Below are positions 47,958-57,790 of a stretch of DNA of 64,000 bases, piece after piece. Each line of letters starts with the position of its first letter. Within the stretch, counting starts at the first letter, position 1. Below the pieces are notes generated by a model, which ran no database searches, was not told the origin of the DNA, and worked only from the letters and a program-made list of their open reading frames with translations. The position numbers and the translations under genes are program-made. The stretch is from Pyrrhosoma nymphula (lineage: Eukaryota > Arthropoda > Insecta > Odonata > Coenagrionidae), in NCBI GenBank assembly GCA_963573305.1, contig OY754332.1:47281559-47345558 (forward strand), written 5' to 3'.

Positions 47958-50900
47958 CTACTTAAATCCTGTGATCATGTCATACATATACTTCCTATAT
48001 CTGTTTGGATCAAATGACTCTGCCGTCGACTGCCCTAATATTACTCTTTCAGCATACCAAGAAACAAACACTCCACAATTATGACCATCTTGTTGCTTTG
48101 AATGCTCTGGTCGTAAGACTTTCCAATCATTTTCATTACCTCCAAATTTGGCCTTTAACACTGTAATCCATCTATGTATTGCATAAGATTTGCTGGGATT
48201 TATAGCATCTGCTGCAGGGTCATAGAAATATACTTTTCTATCGTGTGGCCACGCAACAATAAGCATCCAGTGGGAATTGGAGATATTCAAAGGAATAATA
48301 ACCTTTGTTACACAAGAGTCTACCCTGTCAAAGATAGTCATTGGCCTATCAAGAGGAATTGTCCCTGTCACATATTGGGAAATCACTGGATCTACTGTTA
48401 CAACTGAGGGAACACAGACTGAAATCCTCCATAAAAAAGCTGCAATGACAGTGTCATACAGCCAACCTCTTTGAAAATCTGGAATGACTGCCTTTATTCT
48501 ACGAACTTCCTCCTGTGGTATATTAAAATCCAAGGATTTTAGTTCAAAAGCTTTTAGCGAGAATGAGCCAGCCTTGCAAACTTCCATGCGCGGATTTCCA
48601 TCATATGCCATCTGGGCAGTGAAACAGCCCTCTTCTTTGGCTAAAAGTGCCATCCTGATTTCTCTTCTTCTGGCAGTGCCTGGTATTTTAAAGATATTAT
48701 TTGCCAGTCGTCGGGTTTTACTCAGGGGCTTTAATTGTATTTGAGGGCTGAACTTTGCATTAGGAGGTATATCTTCTGCTTTCATTGCTGTTGGAATGAA
48801 GTTGCCTTTGTTATATTCAATTGCACCTTCACACTTCTCAGCAAGTAGCTTTAACGATTTGTACAGATATGGATGTAATACAGGTGAGCACTGCTGGCTT
48901 AAGATCTTTAATTTATCCAGAAGCTGAGTAATTAAATGAATTTTTTGCACATTAGACTGTTCGACATGGCAATCCTCGGATGTAGCGGCACACCTAAACA
49001 GTTTCTTGGGAGAAACATTTTGGTTTGACTCGGGAGTAGGCACAGGTGTTGGCCGCTTTTGGACAACAAATGAATGGACCTTGTGGACATGCTTGCAAAG
49101 AGTGTAGTTGTTAGGACAAGAGCACTTATACATATGGCAACAAAGGTCCCAACAAGATAACTCATTACACTTTATAAAACACAAATGAGGGAGGAGGCAC
49201 TCTTGCGATATATTTGTTACTATGTAAGCTGCAGATGGGTCTGATTGTGATCTAACATGCCAAACATTTTCTTCAGATGTGGGTACAATATCTTTATCAG
49301 AGATTCTAAGCCCTTTTATATGGTCACTGGTATGGCGACCTTGAAATCCCAATGGTGGCATCTTAGTCATTCTTTTGTATGTTAGTCCCAAATGAATAGT
49401 CTTATGAATTGTAAGCAGCACCTGAATTAAATCATCTAGACGCCGATTCACTTTCCTATTTAGATAATGGCTCTTCAATTTATTATGATATGTCTCAACA
49501 AACATATTAGTGTCAGTATTGGCATGGGGAAAATTTCGATAGCACATAGCCCACTTCTCTTTCTTGTTGCAGTAATAATCTTTGAAATATTTTATGAATG
49601 CACTAGCTGAATCCGTATATTTGGCCAAGAATGATGTTAGCATGACATTAAAGGTATTATCATTTTTTTCCTCAATTAAAGTTTCCAAACCTTCATTAAT
49701 TTCTATTATAAGGTCCTTGTTTTTAATTTTCTGCTGTAGATTTTTATGCCAGTTCCTTTTTACATGCCACAAACAAAGTAAATGCTTAGTTTTATCACCA
49801 AACACATTTCTCACAGCATTACCAAGAGCTTCATCACCATCTGTCATGACAGCATTTACATGCAAATCAGGAGACCTTCTCATGATGCTTTGCAATAAGT
49901 AAGTTAGTGTCTCCTCATCTAAATGACTTGTTATAAAATGAGCTACAGGGTACCCAACACCATACTCATCTGGGACTATAAGGTTCAACAAATGAAACTT
50001 GTATTGGTTAGTGCCATGAGTGGAGTCAATGCATAATATCCTGCCACAGCCTACTACCATTTCTTCTAACTGAAGCCTCTGCTGAATACCCAAAACAAAA
50101 AGATCAGTTGCATGGGGCAAATCATCTAGACCTTTATCACCAACAACCGTTCCTGAACCCAGGGGTTTATAAACCAAAATAGAATCCTTGGATTCAGCTA
50201 GCATTCCATTTACTATTAAATGAACAGCAATGGCATCATCATCACTAAAGTGCTTTTTTAAGCTTAGTTCATACTTCATTTTGTTTATTTGTGTGGAAGT
50301 TATGAAATGTTCTTTAAGGGGTAGCACATCACTAAAATTGAGATTATCAGGTTGAAAACACTCTTGAATTTTATGTGCTGGTACATTTTTCTCTAAAAGG
50401 GAATTAATTTGAAATTTAGTACTACTGTCCCAGCGATAAAATTTGACATTCTTAAACGCATGCTCATGGTTGTGTGAATTCACATACTTAACTGATACAC
50501 CAGCTTCATTAACTTTGACCAACATCCGAGCTATGCAGTCACTGTTAGGCATGCGACCAAATTTCCTCCTTCTATTAGTTTTATTGACAACTTTGGCATT
50601 CTTGTGGTGGTTGTTAAATTTACAGATGTAGTAAAGGAATTTATTACCACGAATTACACGCTCACCATTGTGTTTTACCAAGGACATGTTATTAAGCCGA
50701 CAGTGATTACTCTTCCAAGCATTGAATTCAGACACATCTTTGAACTCATATTCTTCCACACAAATATCCTCATGATGTGAACTTTGCAAATGACTGATCA
50801 TAACCGAGTGGCTTTGAAATTTAATACTGCAGTGGTGGTGGGGGCATAATACATACTGGCTTGTTGCATTGCAATTTCTCCTATGCCTGCTGTAAGTGTG

Positions 50901-53900
50901 TTTATTTGAATACGACACCTGGCATATGGGGCACACTCTTGGATACGATATAACATCTTTGTTTTCAATCTTTGCACAACTTACTTTATGGCGACAAAAG
51001 GAAGATTTAGTGGCATAAACATTATTGCAGGTGTCACACTTTCGAGGATAAATAGACTGCTTTATAGCAACTTCCTCTAATGAACCACCATTCTGAAATT
51101 TAGCAGCTAACTTGCCCAAAGACAGAGAGCTGCGTACCCTTGAATCTACCTGCACACATTCTTTGGCAGTTGGACAAGTAATTTTATCCCTGTAGGTGGT
51201 AGGTACGTAAGGTTTGACGGGCAGTGGTGACGGGAGGCAGAATGTAGAAGATAGTTGGCACTTCTTAGTGCTAGGATGGGGTATTACAGCATATAAAGGT
51301 GGGTCTGCTCTCAGTCTATGCTGACGTTCGTCATCTTTCTCTTTTTGGAGCTTTGATTTGCAACCTGATGGTGCAGAAAAAGTTTTCAGGGAAGGAGAAA
51401 ATGTTGTAGCATTGAATATCTTGGTATACGAGATTTTGTTATTGAATTTTGATCCTTGAAGAATGTGAGAAGGCTTTTCATCAGATCCATTCAAAGAGGA
51501 CAGAGCAGACATCCGATTAGAAAGAGGAATGTGGAAAGATGCATCCATACTCATTGAAACTTTAGGATTCTTTTGGCAGCGGCGCTTGCCTCTACTTACC
51601 ACAGTGAGAAAGTCACTGGGGGAAGATGAGTGATCAGGGGAAGAAGAGTGATCGGGGAAAGATGCAGATGATACACTTTTAGGATTCTGATAAGTTAAAA
51701 CTGATATACCATTAGCTTCATTCAAGACAGGAGAATGAAGACTAGTGGAAGGCAGAGGATTTGAATTTTGTATATCAGGAGAATAAAAGTATAGGTTTGA
51801 AAGAAGGGCATCACGGTATGGAAAAACTGAGGGAAGAGAAGAGTCACTGGCCAGTTGTGGAAGTGTAGAAGGAAAACTTTGAAGGGAACCATTCATGCCA
51901 GCACCATCAGAAGAGGAAGGGGGATGTGATAGTTGTTGGAAGGGAAATGATAGGAAAGGAGTTGGTTGGTTGGTACTAGGAGAGGTAGAATGGTATTGTG
52001 GGTGGGTTCTGGTGGAGGTAGAGGGAAACGGTTGCCGGGTGCTGGGAGAGGAAGATTGCGGTTGGGTGGTAGGAGAGGTAGAATGGTATTGTGAGTGGGT
52101 TCTGGTGGAGGTAGAGGGAAACGGTTGCCGGGTGCTGGGAGAGGAAGATTGCGGTTGGGTGGTAGGAGAGGTAGTTTGGTATTGTGGGTGGGTTCTGGTG
52201 GAGGTAGAGGGAAACGGTTGCCGGGTGCTGGGAGAGGAAGATTGCGGTTGGGTGGTAGGAGAGGTAGTTTGGTATTGTGGGTGGGTTCTGGTGGAGGTAG
52301 AGGGAAACGGTTGCCGGGTGCTGGGAGAGGAAGATTGCGGTTGGGTGGTAGGAGAGGTAGAATGGTATTGTGAGTGGGTTCTGGTGGAGGTAGAGGGAAA
52401 CTGTTGCCGGGTGCTGGGAGAGGAAGATTGCGGTTGGGTGGTAGGAGAGGTAGTTTGGTATTGTGGGTGGGTTCTGGTGGAGGTAGAGGGAAACTGTTGC
52501 CGGCTGCTGGGAGAGGAAGATTGCGGTTGGGTGGTAGGAGAGGTAGTTTGGTATTGTGGGTGGGTTCTGGTGGAGATAGAGGGAAACGGTTGCCGGGTGC
52601 TGGGAGAGGAAGATTGCGGTTGGGTGGTAGGAGAGGTAGTTTGGTATTGTGGGTGGGTTCTGGTGGAGGTAGAGGGAAACGGTTGCCGGGTGCTGGGAGA
52701 GGAAGATTGCGGTTGGGTGGTAGGAGAGGTAGTTTGGTATTGTGGGTTGGTTCTGGTGGAGGTAGAGGGAAACGGTTGCCGGGTGCTGGGAGAGGAATAT
52801 TGCGGTTGGGTGCAATGAGAAGTATTATGGTATGGTGGTTGGGTTCTGGTGGAGGTAGAGGGAAACTGTTGCCGGCTGCTGGGAGAGGAAGATTGCGGTT
52901 GGGTGGTAGGAGAGGTAGTTTGGTATTGTGGGTGGGTTCTGGTGGAGATAGAGGGAAACGGTTGCCGGGTGCTGGGAGAGGAAGATTGCGGTTGGGTGGT
53001 AGGAGAGGTAGTTTGGTATTGTGGGTGGGTTCTGGTGGAGGTAGAGGGAAACGGTTGCCGGGTGCTGGGAGAGGAAGATTGCGGTTGGGTGGTAGGAGAG
53101 GTAGTTTGGTATTGTGGGTGGGTTCTGGTGGAGGTAGAGGGAAACGGTTGCCGGGTGCTGGGAGAGGAATATTGCGGTTGGGTGCAATGAGAAGTATTAT
53201 GGTATGGTGGTTGGGTTCTGGTGGAGGGAAACGGTTGTTGAGGGCAGGGAGAGAAGAGCGAATTAAAAAAATTCCTCCTTGTCTCAAGGCAAACACGATA
53301 TACATTACCTGCTAAGCAGTTCACACCACGAGATGTCAGGTGCAGGCCATCTCGGGACAAGAGGTGACGACAGGGATCCTCACTCCGGGCCTCGAATGCA
53401 CTCCAGTTATCTATATATACAGCATGCATCCTGCAAAAGAGGAATTCAGAAATGTAAGGTGTTACAGCAAGTAATTAACCATCAATTTCAGTGAAAGAAA
53501 ACAACATTACAAATATCATCAAATTACCTTTTACACAAGCCCTTCATGAGTATATTGAGTCGCTCAATTTTCAAATTTATTATCTTTATCATTTCCTTAT
53601 CCTGCCACAATTTATCTTCAAACAAGGTGATTCTCCTCTTTAAAACACTTGAAAGATAGAGCCGCACATTCGGATTTCTTTTGCGGATGCTTTTCAGGAC
53701 TCTCTCCTGGTGCAGAATGACTTCTTCTGGGGACTCTCCTGTAAATAGGCTTGTTAATATCTGAATGATTTCAACCTGTTAACACCTCCTAAAGCAATTA
53801 ATGCTTAAATTGTACTCACCACATGTTAAATTATTTGTACCCAAATGTATCACCACATCGTTGAAAAATTCAGTGGCCAGCAACATTGCCGAATCCACTT

Positions 53901-54021
53901 CGTCAACTCTCATCCCAGACACGGATGAGATACTTACATCAAACCCTCTAAATTTCCTAACATGGGCAAGGGCATACTTCCATTGGGAATCACCAATTAC
54001 AAATAAACCAGGAGCAGCCAT
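47958..54021 (-). CDS. SGNH / zinc-finger / MULE transposase / SWIM / Ulp1 polyprotein (three coding exons)
   Basis: Join 54,021-53,820, 53,738-53,528 and 53,430-47,958: 5,886 nt, exactly 1,962 codons with the stop, so 1,961 residues. Domains in order: SGNH hydrolase 1-170 (Ser12 in GDSQ, Gly36, Asn63 in GTNN, Asp165 and His168 in DGLHL); Pro/Ser/Thr repeats of 31 residues at about 206-625; C2H2-type fingers at about 936-957, 966-987 and 994-1018; a FLYWCH/FAR1-like zinc module about 1034-1125 ending in a HNHEH word; MULE DDE domain with Asp1273 (CIDSTHGTN), Asp1335 (VMTDGDEA), the LCLWH block, and Glu1450 (FVETYHN); SWIM finger CSC...CKH 1574-1585; and a C48/Ulp1 protease with His1858 (SHWML), Asp1875 (YFYDP), Gln1917 and Cys1923 (NCGVF). 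Known families imply cut-and-paste transposition plus SUMO/ubiquitin-like or self-processing peptidase activity. The substrate of the SGNH domain is unknown. Nothing is visibly broken. Confidence 0.88.
51970..53230 (-). repeat. 93-bp coding minisatellite (31-residue units, about 13-14 copies)
   Basis: Unit spacing is 93 bp (for example TCTGGTGG at 52,008 and 52,101). The sense product is a Pro/Ser/Thr/Gln-rich unit including QPFPSTSTRTHPQYQ. A variant with a HCTQPQYS word occurs twice. Because the unit is a multiple of three and G-rich on the plus strand, several alternative frames stay open across the whole array. It probably forms a flexible linker between the SGNH domain and the zinc fingers. 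Confidence 0.9.
53528..53738 (-). CDS. Coding exon 2 of the transposase gene (SGNH middle part)
   Basis: Acceptor CTATTTACAG ends at 53,739 and the donor is GTAATT at 53,527. The 211-nt exon joins exon 1 in phase 1 (Gly codon split) and exon 3 in phase 2 (Arg codon split). The product ESPEEVILHQERVLKSIRKR is followed by NPNVRLYLSSVLKR, matching the region between blocks III and V in SGNH hydrolases. This exon is missing from any single-frame reading and is needed to restore the domain. Intron 1 is 81 bp and intron 2 is 97 bp (53,527-53,431). Confidence 0.82.
53820..54021 (-). CDS. Coding exon 1 of the transposase gene (SGNH blocks I-III)
   Basis: Starts at ATG in TTTGACCATGGCT, a good translation context, just after an acceptor (GCTGCAG ending at 54,029), so a 5'UTR exon lies upstream. 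It encodes the GDSQ nucleophile block, SGMRVDEV and VIHLGTNNL. It ends at TGTG before the donor GTGAGT (53,819-53,814) in phase 1. Reading on past the donor gives about 13 codons and a stop. Confidence 0.82.
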
Positions 54022-54027
54022 GGTCAA

Positions 54028-54460
54028 ACTGCAGCGAAGAATGAATTTTGATTAGAGTAACACTACATAATAAAAGAGAATAAATAGGATTTAAGCCAAA
54101 CTTAATAAATCTAAGTAACTCAGTGGCAATGGTATACTTGGACAGTGACTTTTTAGGTACCTATAGTTTATCCCAATAAGGTATGGAGAGAAAACTAAAA
54201 ATGCTAATGAAGCAGCAAAGCAGATTAAATGAAAGGGTGACAAAAATACTTATAGCAATTAATGAAACAATGGAAAAGATAAACTAATCAACAGAAAAAT
54301 ATGCAGCGAACTTACCCAGAAAAATTAATTCACCACCTAGTTATAAATAAATGAAATGAAGGTAGGACGCCGAAAAAACAAGTGTCTGGAAGATAAAGCA
54401 AATAATTAAGTCACTTAAGTAGCAGCACGAAGAAATGATGCACTCAATACGCTGTGTGTC
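54028..54460 (-). promoter_or_regulatory. 5'UTR intron and downstream donor
   Basis: On the minus strand a 3' splice site (TTCTTCGCTGCAG, ending 54,029) precedes the start codon by seven bases. A strong donor-like GTAAGTTCGC lies at about 54,315-54,306. Together with the modules at 54,460-55,180 this implies a spliced leader region. No transcript evidence is available. Confidence 0.5.
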
Positions 54461-55180
54461 TACTTACCAAGAAAAACAAAGTATAACTATTACGTTTCTA
54501 TTGTTAGAGTTGAGTAGACTTGAAGCTGAAGAGAAACGAAGTTACGATGAAGGAACTTGGGAAAGGATTGGAAAGAAAGGAAATATGTTAATAAAGAGTA
54601 ATGCGTAATACTTAGGTACATGGTGGAAATGCTTACCAAAACTAGTAACAATAGATCATTCATGAACAAAGCAGGCATGGAATCGTAGATAAACTTACAT
54701 TCGTGTCTACGACGGTGTAAAATATACAGTCGAGTTTACTTACCAATAAAAAATGAACAATAGAGATCGGTTTGTTACTAACGAGAATAGAAAAAACTGG
54801 ACGAAAAGACAATGGGGCAGCGAACCTGGAAAGAGAAAACATAACGCATGAGCACATTTACCGGAAAGTAAAAATATATTCACTTTCTAGCATGATTTAG
54901 GAATAATATATGAGTTAACTTACACGCCGCGGTCAATACAAACAAGCAGGAATATAAAAATAAAAAACGGGACGAAAAGACAATGGGGCAGCGAACCTGG
55001 AAAAAGAACATTACCCATGAACATCTAGGCAGGATCACATTTACCGGAAAGTGTAAACGAGATTTATTCACTTTCTAGCATGATTTAGGTATAATAAATG
55101 AGTTAACTTACACGCCGCGGTCAATACAAACAAGCAGGAATATAAAAATGCACTCAACGAAGGCAATGGGACAGCGAACC
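54460..55180 (-). repeat. Tandemly duplicated non-coding exon-like modules
   Basis: Read on the minus strand, at least three units share an acceptor, an exon-like body and a donor. Each starts with a pyrimidine tract and CAG, then GTTCGCTG(C/T)CCCATTG, and ends GTAAGT. Approximate bodies are 55,180-55,111, 55,002-54,919 and 54,827-54,743. A fourth related module (acceptor TCTCTTCAG, donor GTAAGTAG) lies at about 54,530-54,469. Two of the units share TTTGTATTGACCGCGGCGT before the donor. Copies are spaced about 172-188 bp. They lie directly upstream of the gene, so they may act as alternative or serial 5'UTR exons. Confidence 0.65.
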
Positions 55181-55424
55181 TGAAATAAGAAAGGATAAAA
55201 CCTTTTTTTAACCTAAACTTTATTTTCCCTGGGCAGCTTACATTCAAAGAAGTCACAATAGAATTAATCACTCACCAGAGTCAGCTCTTCAATGAGGCAG
55301 AAGCGAAGCTAAGCGCAGGTAACAGCAACCACTACAGCAATCACTACAACCGTACCGACGCAGTAGAAGGCGGGAACTGCGTAAAAGGAAAGGCGAAAAG
55401 CGTCCTAGGCGAATAGTAAGAAAT

Positions 55425-55600
55425 ATTTCCGATAGGAGGCGCTGAAAAGACGGTTATCCTTTAAGGTTACCCGTAGTTGAAAATTCTACCGATAGGAGGC
55501 GCTGGAATTAAGGTTACCCTCTGAAGTTACCCGTAGTTGAAAATTCTACCGAGAGGAGGCGCTGGAACTGAGGTTACCCTCTGAGGTTACCCCTCTCTCC
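55425..55600. repeat. Three 60-bp subterminal repeats at the right end
   Basis: AGGAGGCGCTG recurs at 55,434, 55,494 and 55,554, exactly 60 bp apart. Each unit carries a pair of GGTTACC/GTTACCC words, the complement of the GGGTAACC motif in the left terminus and in every 177-bp unit. These look like serial binding sites for the transposase. Confidence 0.85.
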
Positions 55601-55614
55601 ATTCTCTAAAACTC
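55573..55614 (-). repeat. Right terminal inverted repeat
   Basis: Complemented, it begins GAGTTTTAGA and continues with the same block of 20 bases (GAATGGAGAGAGGGGTAACC) found at positions 11-30 of the left end, then TCAGAGGGTAACC. Confidence 0.88.
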
Positions 55615-55623
55615 GTTGCGGGG
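55615..55623. repeat. Right target-site duplication of the large transposon
   Basis: GTTGCGGGG, identical to 42,975-42,983. Confidence 0.9.
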
Positions 55624-56130
55624 CGAGTTTGAGTGGAAGGAGGGAAAAAACTGTGTTGGATTGGTGTGTATATGCTAGAGAAGCAACTGCTCGATCGCTG
55701 CGCCACGTACAGTGGAAAAGAGGAAACGGCATTTTTTCACAAGATGGCGGAGAGGAAAAATCGCACTTCTCAGGTTTAAAAGTTCCCCATTCCTAGAGTA
55801 AATAATGCATTGTTATTTTGAAAGTATTTTACAAATGCGCAAGGTTTGCATAATAAGTGAGGTGAATTTGGTTCCGATATCTCTATTGTAAGTGGGTGAA
55901 ATTACGAAAACGCTGGCGGGACGAAAGCTCATATTTACCGAGGCCTACCTCGCAACACCAGCGCCTTAACTGGCGACCCGTAATTTGAGCAAATGACGAT
56001 CGGAAGCGCACCAAGATTTCCGTCCTCATTGTAAGGTTCATGACTAAATCTTAAAAGTAAATTCAAAGGTTTCCGGTTTAACTAAATGAAATTTCTGAAA
56101 GCTGTAAAAAATTAAATCACTTAGCACTTC
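55624..56130. other. No gene seen
   Basis: Right flank of the transposon insertion. A short inverted repeat (CGCTGGCGGG against CCAGCGCC) lies near 55,910-55,975. Nothing else was recognised. Confidence 0.4.
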
Positions 56131-56133
56131 CAT

Positions 56134-56273
56134 GCGGTAAATTTATCCCGTCCACCGGGGTTTCAACGCAAGAGCTTCATTATCAACATTATGTAGTCTC
56201 ATTATCAAATCGGAGAGTATTTGATAATGACACTCTTGCGTTGAAACCGCGGTCGACTCTTTAAATTACCGCG
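56134..56273. mobile_element. Hairpin MITE
   Basis: Arms read GCGGTAAATTTA...GGGTTTCAACGCAAGAGC...ATTATCAA and, complemented from the other side, GCGGTAATTTAAAG...GGTTTCAACGCAAGAG...TTATCAA around a loop of about 35 bp. Non-coding. The GGTTTCAACGC core recalls the element at 39,794-39,966. Confidence 0.7.
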
Positions 56274-56390
56274 TGAAAATAAAAATTATTTTAATAATAG
56301 GCAACATCAACCTTGGTAATTATCAGGTATACCTACTATTTGCGGAGGGGACTGACAAATAAGGTCATTTTCGCCCCATAGGACTACGGA

Positions 56391-56565
56391 TTTTGAACAA
56401 AATAATTTCTGGTACCCTGATGCCATTACTTTCAACACCCGGAAACCTCCGTAGACGTTTCTACTGGATACTTATTGTGATATAAAATGCAATGTAGCAT
56501 TTTCATGGACTAATCAAGTTCAAAATCGATATTCCGGATAAAAGAGTTTTTACCTATCGGAATTT
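56391..56565 (+). repeat. Dispersed repeat family R, copy 1
   Basis: Shares CAAAATAATTTCTGGTACCC, TGGATAC(T/C)T, GATA(T/C)(A/G)AAA and the TATTCCGGA(T/A)AA word in the same order with 60,751-60,922, at roughly three quarters identity by eye. No ORF and no border motifs recognised. Confidence 0.65.
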
Positions 56566-56579
56566 TTTCTAAAGTTTAG

Positions 56580-56733
56580 CGTCCATCAGACGCGAAGAAT
56601 GGAGAAATACACGTTGAAGGGTTCTCCACATGGCACGCAAGTAGGGAACGGGATTCATCTAAAAATCTCAGTCAATGCCGGGATCTGACCCCGGGTCCTT
56701 GGAATTGGAAGTTCGCGCCCAATTCATCTCGCC
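56580..56733 (-). mobile_element. tRNA-derived SINE fragment
   Basis: The minus strand starts with a tRNA-like head: GGCGAGATGAATTGGGCGCG (A-box region) and, about 30 bp on, GGGGTCAGATCCCGG (B-box-like T arm). A body with GCCATGTGGAGAACCCTTCA follows, which parallels GTGTGGAG..AGCACTTCA in the SINE at 57,903-59,330. Its head is directly next to the T1 MITE at 56,734. Confidence 0.6.
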
Positions 56734-57302
56734 TTACAGTAGTTTGAACGAGGTATTTCCCTAGTCAGAATGGACACCCTATTCGAATTTTATGTATTTT
56801 TTTAAATTTCAGCGTGTGCAACAAGTATGAAGTAAATATTGTAATATTAATGGCACAAAATATATAGTTATATATGTGAAACATTCTCAGTAATTAAATA
56901 AATATATCCACATAAGTCTCTAACTTGACTCATTTTTTTCACACTTTACCGTGAAAACGCCTTCGCAGCATAAGGTTTTTTTGCGATTCTGTCATAATTA
57001 CTGCGGTCAGTAATGGATTCAATTTATGAATAATTGAGAAAACAAAAAAAACTATACACCGTTAGTTTTTTGACGAAATCTAGGCGTCAGAAGTTCCTAA
57101 TTCTTCCAATATTCTCCCTCTGGAGCGCCCAGCCGTGATCTATCGCATGTAAACAGCTTATATTTTTAGGCAAATTGCTCAAAAAGTAGTTCGGTAAGGG
57201 GTAAATATTTTGATATCATTGATAAGATGATTTTTTTTCTTTAAAATGAAATCAAATTAAACAAATTATAGGGGAAGTGATATTTCGCTCAAACTACCTT
57301 CA
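56734..57302 (-). mobile_element. TTAA-type MITE family T1, copy 3 (inverted)
   Basis: Complementary orientation to 20,150-20,729. Complemented, the 57,302 end reads GAAGGTAGTTTGAGCG and the 56,734 end reads TTACAGTAGTTTGAACG on the plus strand, so the TIRs persist while the TTAA borders have mutated. Interior landmarks (CTCCCTCTGGAGCG, GGTAAGGGG, TGACTCATTTTTTTC) follow the family order. Confidence 0.8.
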
Positions 57303-57645
57303 AACTCGAGCGTCGAGCAAACAAATGAGCACGGCGTGAATAGATGCGTGTCCACATTACACGGACGGCCAAAGAGTTCCCTCCCCAGGGCTTTCGCCGC
57401 TAGTTTACTTGAAGCCCTGACTGGAGAGAGCTCTTCATCTACCGGCTCCTCGGAAGCCTTCGCAGCACCTGCTCTGCTCGCGCGACCATTACGGGAGAAA
57501 ATATTTACGTTCCCATGGCCGTTCAAGGCAGTCGGGCGTTTTTCCCACTCAGAAGGGACCGTTTCATGCGATGCTGAGTCGACGGGGCTCGGCTGGGATT
57601 TGTGGGAGGCGCTACCACGCGAAATCAGACCCCAACATCGTGAAA
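57303..57645. other. No gene seen
   Basis: Open frames exist on both strands (131 codons minus, 112 codons plus) over moderately GC-rich DNA. No domain was recognised and I do not call either. Confidence 0.35.
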
Positions 57646-57649
57646 CAAC

Positions 57650-57790
57650 ACTCGCTCCCATCAGAGGGATTTGAACGCGTAAGCATTTGGTTATCCAGAT
57701 TGGTGATCGAGATAACCAGGTCGGTGCTCTGAATGCGACACGACCATCGCAGTCGGCTAACCTAACTCGCCGTTACGAGCTCTGCCGCAC
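57650..57790 (-). mobile_element. Possible tRNA-like SINE head
   Basis: On the minus strand, GTTAGCCGACTGCGATGG resembles a pol III A-box and GCGTTCAAATCCCTC resembles a B-box about 85 bp later. No cloverleaf with matching acceptor arms can be folded by eye. Low confidence. Confidence 0.3.

Larger units (their letters stand above)
42984..55614 (-). mobile_element. Complete 12.6 kb Mutator-like DNA transposon
   Basis: Bounded by identical 9-bp direct repeats, the element begins and ends with inverted GAGT. Ten bases inside each end a second block, GAATGGAGAGAGGGGTAACC, is identical at both termini, so the register of the two ends agrees exactly. The only long gene lies on the minus strand (47,958-54,021) and encodes a MULE transposase with SGNH and Ulp1 domains. 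The left third is a 177-bp satellite built on the terminal motif. The right part holds three 60-bp repeats with the same motif and a set of duplicated exon-like modules. Intact ORF, canonical splice sites and a perfect duplication suggest a fairly recent insertion. Length is near the upper end for MULEs. Confidence 0.9.

Noticed and set aside
51893..53315. Long open frames of 279-470 codons overlapping the transposase gene in other frames and on the plus strand
   Set aside because: They coincide exactly with the 93-bp minisatellite, whose length is a multiple of three, so alternative frames stay open automatically. They have no domains, and the minus-strand frame in use continues into conserved domains on both sides.
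53739..53790. Acceptors TTTAG, GGAG and AACAG for intron 1
   Set aside because: Each puts exon 2 out of frame or runs into a stop. Only ACAG ending at 53,739 restores phase 1 and a normal SGNH alignment.
47958..54021. Assignment of the transposase to Zisupton/KDZ elements, which also combine SWIM and Ulp1 domains
   Set aside because: The CIDSTHGTN, VMTDGDEAL and LLCLWHVKRNW blocks follow the MULE pattern, and the target duplication is nine bases. A profile search would settle it.
42991..55604. Termini starting at GAATGGAGAG instead of GAGT
   Set aside because: With that choice the flanking ten bases do not form a direct repeat. Starting at GAGT gives a perfect 9-bp duplication and keeps both ends in register.
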